Positions 5,339 to 10,934 of a stretch of 10,934 bases of DNA are shown here, piece after piece. This stretch comes from an uncultured Eubacteriales bacterium (GTDB lineage: Bacteria; Bacillota; Clostridia; Lachnospirales; Lachnospiraceae). Made by a program: the position numbers and the translations under genes. The stretch covers positions 1-10,934 of the forward strand of contig OMSN01000069.1 in the NCBI GenBank assembly GCA_900313765.1, written 5' to 3'. Numbering within the stretch: the first letter of the stretch is position 1; every line of letters starts with the position of its first letter. The notes under the pieces were generated by a model that ran no database searches, was not told the DNA's origin, and was given only the letters and a program-made list of their open reading frames with translations.

Positions 5339-6406
5339 TGAGAGAATCTGGTTCATTTCCGTATAGAGCCCTTCTTTGGTCTCTGAATGCATGATGACGG
5401 AGATGTATGGATTGCCGTACAGGTCCTTGGAAATCAGCGCAAGGCATGCTCCGGCATCGTCGGTTGTACCGGTCTTGCCGCCATAGATGATCACGTTGCC
5501 GGGTACTGCAGCCTCCCCGCTCAGGTAGTGGTCCGTCGTCTCCCATGTCATTGCGTATGCGTCTCCGTCCGAATCCGTATACTCGGCATAATAATTCTTC
5601 CTCTGGATAATGTCCATAAAAAGATCATATTTCATTGCTGCGTTCAGCATGAGGTAGATGTCATATGCGCAGGTATAATGATCGTTCTGAGTGAGTCCGT
5701 GCGGATTCATGAAATGAGTGTGGGTCGCTCCGAGTGCCAGGGCTTCCTTGTTCATCATATCCACAAAATTGCTGATGCTTCCGCCGCCGACATATTCTGC
5801 GATCATCTGCGCGGCATCATTGCCGGAGGCGATCAGCAGACCGTACAGAAGCTGTTTCAGTGTCAGACGGTCTCCAAGATGGAGTTCACAGACGGAAGAT
5901 GCTTCTTCAATGTCGAATGCAGACTGGGTCACCGTGACCATGTCATCCGGGTTGGCGTATTTCAGCGCCACCAGAGCTGTCATGATCTTAGTGATGGAAG
6001 CCGGGGATCTCTGTTCGAAGATATTCTTCGCGTACACAACGTTCTCGGAGTTAATGTCAAACAGAGCTCCTTCCGTTGCGCTGATGAAGATCGCATCCGC
6101 GTCCACATCTGAATCGGTCACACACAGCCCGTCGGCAAAAGGCACTGCTCTTGCCATCCTGTCGCCTTCTGTGTGAAAACCGAAGACATTGCTGCTCTCG
6201 TCAAATGCAACAGGAAGTCCGGTATCATGGGACCGGATGACAAAGAACCAGGCTGCATAGACCATAAGCGATACCAGAAGCAGCAGGATAATGACTGCGA
6301 TCACAAGATTGCGGGAGGCTTTTGCCTGAGCCTTCTCTCTTGCCTGGATGCGGTTCCATTCTCTCTGTGTGTAGTAGTCAGGTTTTATATTTCTTCTTTT
6401 ACTCAT
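5324..6406 (-). CDS. Membrane-anchored serine D-Ala-D-Ala carboxypeptidase (peptidase S11, DacA/DacF type)
   Basis: This low-molecular-mass PBP family trims the terminal D-alanine from peptidoglycan stem peptides outside the membrane. The 360-residue protein has the three active-site motifs in order: SITK (S137, K140), SGN (194-196) and KTGT (311-314), with SPASITKIMTALVAL and GGKTGTTDDAGACL contexts typical of S11. A basic N-terminus (to about 33) and one membrane segment (about 34-57, VIAVIILLLLVSLMVYAAWFF) act as an uncleaved anchor. The usual C-terminal beta domain and amphipathic anchor helix are missing; the protein ends about 46 residues after KTGT. The ATG at 6404-6406 begins two bases after the mgsA stop. 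A TTG at 6410-6412 is a possible alternative two codons earlier that overlaps mgsA by four bases and lies nearer to GGAGAG. Translation is probably coupled to mgsA either way. Confidence 0.92.
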   Translation of the reverse strand: MSKRRNIKPDYYTQREWNRIQAREKAQAKASRNLVIAVIILLLLVSLMVYAAWFFVIRSHDTGLPVAFDESSNVFGFHTEGDRMARAVPFADGLCVTDSDVDADAIFISATEGALFDINSENVVYAKNIFEQRSPASITKIMTALVALKYANPDDMVTVTQSAFDIEEASSVCELHLGDRLTLKQLLYGLLIASGNDAAQMIAEYVGGGSISNFVDMMNKEALALGATHTHFMNPHGLTQNDHYTCAYDIYLMLNAAMKYDLFMDIIQRKNYYAEYTDSDGDAYAMTWETTDHYLSGEAAVPGNVIIYGGKTGTTDDAGACLALISKDLYGNPYISVIMHSETKEGLYTEMNQILSLVPA

Positions 6407-6408
6407 AG

Positions 6409-6813
6409 TCAATGGTACATTTCTCTCCAGTCGAGATCACCCTTTTCGAGAGATTTCAACAGGATCTCTGCAGAAGCAATGTTGGTCGCCAGCGGGACGT
6501 TGTGAATGTCACACATCCGTATCACTTTGGACAGGTCAGCACTGTCGCTGTGAGTAGACACTGTCAGCTCCGGGTCTCTGAAGAACAGAACAAGGTCCAT
6601 CTGATTCTGTTCGACCATTGCACTCATCTGCTGTTCACCGCCGACATGTCCTTCCAGGAGTTTGTTGACCTGAAGCCCTGTCGCATCCTGGATCAGTCTG
6701 CCTGTTGTCCCGGTTGCATACAGATCGTGCTTGGCCAGTATGCCGCGGTAGGCGATACAGCAGTTCTGCATCAGTTTCTTTTTGGCATCATGCGCAATAA
6801 AACCAATATTCAT
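6409..6813 (-). CDS. mgsA: Methylglyoxal synthase with altered active-site residues
   Basis: MgsA turns dihydroxyacetone phosphate into methylglyoxal and phosphate, a bypass of lower glycolysis when sugar phosphates build up. The 134-residue protein matches the family along its length: IAHDAKKK (6-13), the phosphate loop LYATGTTGRLI (31-41), GHVGGEQQ (55-62), VLFFRDP (75-81), PLATNIASAEILL (107-119) and GDLDWREM at the end. Two differences stand out. The catalytic aspartate of GGDQ in characterised enzymes is glutamate here (E60). The following PHEPD-type loop is replaced by a longer STHSDSADL (87-94), so the placing of the catalytic histidine (H88) and aspartate is uncertain. The ATG at 6811-6813 has a purine-rich AAGGAAGAG stretch upstream. 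It sits between rodA and the carboxypeptidase gene, a position also seen in related Clostridia. Activity may be reduced or the clade may use this variant. Confidence 0.9.
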   Translation of the reverse strand: MNIGFIAHDAKKKLMQNCCIAYRGILAKHDLYATGTTGRLIQDATGLQVNKLLEGHVGGEQQMSAMVEQNQMDLVLFFRDPELTVSTHSDSADLSKVIRMCDIHNVPLATNIASAEILLKSLEKGDLDWREMYH

Positions 6814-6877
6814 TGCTGTCTCTTCCTTTCCTTCCTGTCTGTTGAAACAATCTGCACACTCTCCACCCGTAGAATCA

Positions 6878-8027
6878 TCACTTAATGTAAGTGCTGTTTC
6901 TGAATCTGAATGCGGCCTGGCCTGTATCCGGAACTGCAGGCGGCCGCTTGGGCTGCAGTCCTACATTCAGCACGATGCCGATCTCCATACAGAAAGTGAC
7001 AAGAGATGTGACACCATAACTGACAAAGGGAAGTGTGATACCGGTATTCGGCATCAGACCGGTTGTAACGCCTATATTCAGGGCACTCTGGAACATAACC
7101 AGTGAACCGACACCGATACAGATGAGCATGCCCTCTTTCTCCCGGGCACGCATACCGATCCGGAAACACATCAGGGCGATGGCAAGCTCCAGGATTACGA
7201 TCAGCACACAGCCTGCAAATCCAAGTTCCTCGCCTGCGACCGCAAAGATAAAGTCTGTCTGCGGCTCTGCAATAAAGTTACCGTTCTTGACGGAGTTGAC
7301 TGCATTGTTGTTCAGTCCTTTTCCATACAGCTGTCCGGATCCGATCGCGATGATGGAGTTCTGCTGCTGGTAGGCTGTCTCTGAGTACTCACCCGGACGC
7401 AGCCAGGAGAGAATTCTCTCTCTCTGGTAGCTGGCGATCAGTGTCTGATCCGGGCTGAGGACCAGGCTCAGGAAGATGGCTGCTCCCGGAACTGCAACCG
7501 CCAGTATGGCGAATATGATCTTCCAGCTCAGACCGGCTGCAAATATTATAGCACAAAAGACCAGTGCTGTGACGATCGTCGTTGACAGATCAGGTTCCTT
7601 GTAGATCAGGAACAGCGGTACCATCAGGATCGCCAGAGCTATCAGGATAACTTTGGGGGTGTTCAGTTTGGAATCATACTGGTTGAAATAGCCCGCAAAG
7701 AATACGATCATGCACAGTTTCATCAGATCAGAAGGCTGGAAACGGATTCCGATCTCAATCCATCGTGTTGCACCGCCGACCGTAGTACCGATCAGAAGCA
7801 CCGGCGCAGCCTGCAAGATAGATGATCCAGCGCATTCTTGTGTAAGTGCTGTAATCGATCAGCGACATGATGAACATGACAACCAGCCCGATGATCAGTC
7901 CGAACATCTGCCTGTTCTGCGAAGACTGCTGTGCGCTTCCGATGATCATGATCCCGATCACCGACAGTGCGATGACCGCCGCAATCAGCGGAAAACTGTA
8001 ATTCCTTAATCTATACTGACGAATCAT
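6878..8027 (-). pseudogene. rodA: RodA/FtsW-family (SEDS) peptidoglycan glycosyltransferase, frameshifted
   Basis: SEDS proteins polymerise glycan strands from lipid II in the membrane and pair with a class B PBP. The gene is in two frames. The first (from ATG 8025-8027, GAAGGAG site five bases upstream) gives membrane segments at about 13-31 and 41-57 and runs to IIYLAGCAG; then it reads out of frame to a stop near 7755. The second frame carries the rest: LLIGTTVGGATRWIEIG, RFQPSDLMKL, YKEPDLSTT, the loop with AEPQTDFIFAVAGEELGF (catalytic aspartate in TDF) and the last segments to the TGA at 6878-6880. A one-base skip near 7805-7820 would give one protein of about 380 residues, normal for RodA, though the repaired second segment looks a few residues short. 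The downstream frame has no ribosome site of its own. Real mutation or sequence error cannot be told apart here. RodA rather than FtsW is chosen from its PBP2 neighbour. Confidence 0.85.
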
Positions 8028-8048
8028 GCAAACTCCTTCGTGTCAGAT

Positions 8049-8822
8049 TCACTCTTCTGCATCCTGCTCTTCCTCTTTCCTCTGGGCAAGACGCTCGAAT
8101 ATATGATTCCATGTACGTCCTGATATGGTATCCATCCTCATACGACCGTCTTCCACAGTGCAGATCTGCGGATAAGGCGTATAACTGTCATCAAAGCTGC
8201 GCTTGCGTATCGCTGCCACTGAACGGTGACCATCCACCTCCAGAGTGGATGGCTTCATGATGAGGGCGGCTGCAAATGAGCCTTCTCCACCGACGCCTGA
8301 ACGCAGGGTTCCCATGGCGCATCCCGCGATAAATACATTTCTCTCCGAGGCGATCTCGGCACCGGGTTCCACATCTCCAAGCAGCAGGATGGTCTTGTCA
8401 GAATAGACCTTCTGTCCATTCTTCAGACTGCCGCGCAGAATATCCGCCGGCTCTGTCAGAGCGCCTGATTCCCCGGCCGCGTCCATTCCGTCTGTGCTGA
8501 GTGTCTCTTCCGGCTCTTTTGGAGGAAGCGCATGGGCGATCGCATGATACTGTGCATTTTCCCTGTCTTCATTTTCCTCGATGATACAGGTGATATTGAT
8601 GTCACAGTACCGGGTGACTGCTTCCACCAGAAGTCTTTCCTGCTGAGGTGTCACCTCTCTTCCGGCAAAACTCATCGCCATGGAGGCCCCTTTGAAGAAC
8701 CTCGCGCTCTGCCGGAACTTTTCCGTCACATCCTCCAGGATCGTTTCAAATGAGACAGCCGGGTCCATGACCACTGTGAGAACGTACTTTGTACTTTTCA
8801 GTTCGATGGATGATGGTTTCAT
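8049..8822 (-). CDS. minC: Septum site-determining protein MinC, without MinD/MinE
   Basis: MinC blocks FtsZ assembly away from mid-cell and is normally brought to the membrane by MinD. The 257-residue protein has the N-terminal FtsZ-inhibiting domain (about 1-100, with SSIELKSTKYVLTVVM and SARFFKGASMAMSF), a variable linker (about 101-125) and the C-terminal beta-helix (about 126-205, with GDVEPGAEIASERNVFIAGCAMG and AAALIMKPSTLEV). The RSGQ motif used in MinD binding reads KNGQ (134-137) here, and the LxGxAHAG turn reads AMGTLRSG. A charged tail of about 50 residues follows the beta-helix. The ATG at 8820-8822, one base after the PBP2 stop (TGATATG), is preferred because the domain begins there; an upstream in-frame ATG at 8862-8864 would overlap PBP2 and lacks a ribosome site. 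rodA begins 21 bases downstream, leaving no room for minD or minE. Confidence 0.88.
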   Translation of the reverse strand: MKPSSIELKSTKYVLTVVMDPAVSFETILEDVTEKFRQSARFFKGASMAMSFAGREVTPQQERLLVEAVTRYCDINITCIIEENEDRENAQYHAIAHALPPKEPEETLSTDGMDAAGESGALTEPADILRGSLKNGQKVYSDKTILLLGDVEPGAEIASERNVFIAGCAMGTLRSGVGGEGSFAAALIMKPSTLEVDGHRSVAAIRKRSFDDSYTPYPQICTVEDGRMRMDTISGRTWNHIFERLAQRKEEEQDAEE

Positions 8823-8823
8823 A

Positions 8824-10934
8824 TCAGTCTGTCCGTGTATTATCTGTGGTAACCTGGATCGCATGACCCGGGATCAGCTCATTGATGTCCTTCTGATGGA
8901 AGTAATACTCGACAACATCCCTTGCCATGGCTGCCGTGTTCGTGGACGTGTAGCCATAGGCAATTCTGCATGCGAGAGACATCTGCGGAGCGTCAGAGGG
9001 TGCGTATCCGATGAACAGTGCATGGTTCGGCTTCGTTACGACCTCCTGTGCGGTACCGGTCTTGCCGGATACGGCAACACCGCCGGACACATTGTAATCG
9101 TGGAAAGCCTTGTGGTTCAGTACCACTTCGCGCATGCCCAGATGGATCGCGTCCCAGATATCTGCGGACAGCTGTACCTGGTCATGCAGTACAGGTTCAT
9201 TCTCTGAAACAGTGTTTCCGTTCTGATCCGTGATCTTGTCAACAAGAGTCAGGTCATAGCAGTTTCCAGAGTTGGCAACAGTCATCACATAGCGTGCCAG
9301 CTGGGAAACTGTATATGCATTGTCGGCCTGACCCATTGCGCCTCGGACTGCGTCATACGTGAGCATATGCGGGCTCGTCTCCGGCACTTCGATTCCCGAC
9401 GGAGAATCCAGACCGTACATGGAAGCATACTTCCGGAGCATCTTTACACCCTCATCGTCATCGTAGGCTCCGCCCATGGAAGCCAGCCGGAATCCGATCG
9501 TATTGAAGAAGAAGTTGCAGGAGTTCTTGATACCGTCTGCCAGGGTTTCTGTCCCGTGGGCTCCCGGATGGATCCAGCACTTGATCGGGGGATCGACGCC
9601 GTCGAATTCACCGGTACAGTACAGACCCTCGGAGACCCCGAGGACATTCTCTGCCACACCTGCAGTCGCTGCGACCGGTTTAAACGTTGAACCCGGAGCA
9701 AGCAGTTCCTGCGTTGCGCGGCTGTAGAACGGACTGGACAGGTCCGTGACAAGCTTGTAATAATACGCGCTGTCCATCTCATTTACAAGACGGTTGCTGT
9801 CATAGCTGGGATAAGTCACGCAGGCTTTGACGCTGCCGTCAGAAGGATCTGTGATCACGATGGCTCCCGAGCAGGGATTCAGCGCAAGCTGTGCCGGCGT
9901 GATCTGCAGATTATAGATCTTGTCACGGATGAAGTCATATCCGCCAAGGGATCCGTTCGAGAGCATATCATAGTCGGACGTGTTCATGTCGAGTACGCCC
10001 TGGTCAAACAGCAGCAAGCATACCTGTGCGCCGGACAGACTGCCCTCCATAAGCATATAGCGGAATACTCTCTTGCAGAAATCCGAGTCTGAACCCAGAT
10101 AGTCAGCGATATAATCTGCAAGTGCGGAATAGACTTCCGTGGAATCCATGTAACTGATGTTTTCCGTGATACCGTTCACGTCGATCCAGTTCTTTGACAG
10201 AGCATATGTCAGAAGTTCCTGCAGGCTGATCGACTCCTCTTCCGCCCACGCCTTGTAGGTAAGGTCGGATTTGTCGATAGCCTCTTCATTGAGGATGCCG
10301 GTCTGCGGAAGCATGGTATCGACGATGTAGGACTGATAGACCTTCATCTCGTCTGTCAGGTCTGTGTAGGGAGTCGGATCGTCTATGGTCAGCTGTTCCT
10401 TGATCTCGGCAAATATGGATTCCGCCTTTTCCTGGAATGCACGATAGACATTCTTTTCATTTGTGGATGCAGACGGATCTGACAGATGTTCCACGCTCAG
10501 AACATTGTTCTCAAACAGAGAATAATACACGTCATAGACAGGGATACGGACATCGTCAGCCGTCGAGATCCAGCTCTCGTCGATCGACTCAGTATCTACG
10601 ATGTTGGCCCACAGGATACCGGCAATATACTCTTCCAGAATATTATAGCAGGCTTTCTGAAGATCCGAATCCAGTGTCAGATACAGGGAATTGCCTGCCT
10701 CCGGCTGGGTGGACGAAGATGTGGAGATCGTTCTTCCCAGATTGTCCACATAGATCGTCTCGGAACCCTTTCGGCCCTGCAGATCGGTCTCCATGACCTT
10801 CTCCAGTCCGACTTTACCCACGATATCCGTACTGTCATAACTGGAATCGATCGCGCGCAGTTCCTTGAGTTCTTCCGCGGATACCTGTCCCGTATAGCCT
10901 ATGATCGGTGAGAAGTACAGAGCATCGTTATAGA
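8824..10934 (-). CDS. mrdA: Penicillin-binding protein 2-type D,D-transpeptidase (class B PBP), 5' end cut by window edge
   Basis: PBP2 cross-links peptidoglycan during side-wall growth, outside the membrane, with a SEDS partner. About 703 residues are visible; the frame is open past 10821 to the window edge with family sequence (FSPIIGYTGQVS, then DIVGKVGLEK), so the N-terminal anchor and part of the dimerisation domain lie outside. The transpeptidase motifs are STFK (codons 9679-9690), SCN (9514-9522) and KTGT (from 9063 down), in LAPGSTFKPVAA and VSGKTGTAQE contexts. Between LTLDSDLQKACYNILEEYIAGIL and TPAQLALNPCSGAIVITDP there are about 230 extra acidic residues (about 9907-10614) compared with a compact PBP2. 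The whole protein would exceed 900 residues. It is followed after one base by minC and then by rodA. The symbol follows the minC-rodA context; a SpoVD- or PBP2b-like paralogue is less likely. Confidence 0.92.
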   Translation of the reverse strand, partial: YNDALYFSPIIGYTGQVSAEELKELRAIDSSYDSTDIVGKVGLEKVMETDLQGRKGSETIYVDNLGRTISTSSSTQPEAGNSLYLTLDSDLQKACYNILEEYIAGILWANIVDTESIDESWISTADDVRIPVYDVYYSLFENNVLSVEHLSDPSASTNEKNVYRAFQEKAESIFAEIKEQLTIDDPTPYTDLTDEMKVYQSYIVDTMLPQTGILNEEAIDKSDLTYKAWAEEESISLQELLTYALSKNWIDVNGITENISYMDSTEVYSALADYIADYLGSDSDFCKRVFRYMLMEGSLSGAQVCLLLFDQGVLDMNTSDYDMLSNGSLGGYDFIRDKIYNLQITPAQLALNPCSGAIVITDPSDGSVKACVTYPSYDSNRLVNEMDSAYYYKLVTDLSSPFYSRATQELLAPGSTFKPVAATAGVAENVLGVSEGLYCTGEFDGVDPPIKCWIHPGAHGTETLADGIKNSCNFFFNTIGFRLASMGGAYDDDEGVKMLRKYASMYGLDSPSGIEVPETSPHMLTYDAVRGAMGQADNAYTVSQLARYVMTVANSGNCYDLTLVDKITDQNGNTVSENEPVLHDQVQLSADIWDAIHLGMREVVLNHKAFHDYNVSGGVAVSGKTGTAQEVVTKPNHALFIGYAPSDAPQMSLACRIAYGYTSTNTAAMARDVVEYYFHQKDINELIPGHAIQVTTDNTRTD

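Noticed and set aside
5387..6112. Plus-strand open frame of 241 codons
   Set aside because: Antisense to the carboxypeptidase gene with intact SxxK, SGN and KTG motifs; no ribosome site or family match on the plus strand.
6878..8027. Two separate genes in place of one broken rodA
   Set aside because: The two frames together cover one SEDS protein in order, and the downstream frame lacks a ribosome site and would start within a membrane segment.
8823..8864. Longer MinC starting at ATG 8862-8864
   Set aside because: It would overlap PBP2 by about 40 bases, has no ribosome site, and the added residues (RSRLPQIIHGQTD) do not belong to the MinC domain.

Overview
The window looks like a chromosomal piece of a Firmicute of class Clostridia, most likely a Lachnospiraceae-type bacterium. 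This rests on the protein families and their order (PBP2-minC-rodA-mgsA-D,D-carboxypeptidase; membrane-fusion-like protein-yggS-sepF), Shine-Dalgarno sites of the AGGAGG type, and moderate GC. No tRNA, rRNA, CRISPR array, insertion sequence or phage gene was seen. Every supported gene is on the minus strand, so transcription runs from the right end to the left end. No gene-free stretch exceeds about 120 bases.

Right part (about 10934 to 5324), cell elongation and septum-placement block: a PBP2-type transpeptidase cut by the window edge, MinC, a RodA/FtsW-family (SEDS) glycosyltransferase whose frame is broken near its second membrane segment, methylglyoxal synthase, and a membrane-anchored D-Ala-D-Ala carboxypeptidase. 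The genes are tightly packed, some with 1-2 base gaps. MinD and MinE, which often lie between minC and rodA in related bacteria, are absent: only 21 bases separate the two genes.

Middle part (about 5318 to 1922): a clear promoter starts a second unit of a small P-loop protein, a single-pass membrane-fusion-like (HlyD-type) protein with a TTG start, the PLP-binding protein YggS, and the FtsZ-anchoring protein SepF. Two intergenic regions here hold strong inverted repeats: a perfect 11-bp stem with a UUCG loop before the HlyD-like gene, and a 75-nt multi-hairpin element before yggS. SepF overlaps yggS by four bases. A hairpin terminator follows sepF.

Left part (1828 to 1): aroB (3-dehydroquinate synthase), lspA (signal peptidase II) and the start of an RluD-type pseudouridine synthase, whose start codon lies inside lspA.

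Taken together the region supplies enzymes that make and trim peptidoglycan (PBP2, RodA, carboxypeptidase), factors that place or anchor the FtsZ ring (MinC, SepF), and housekeeping enzymes. The points most worth a second look are the orphan MinC, the rodA frameshift, the altered active site of MgsA, the large insert in PBP2, the structured intergenic elements, and the uncharacterised pair of P-loop protein and membrane-fusion-like protein joined to a division gene.
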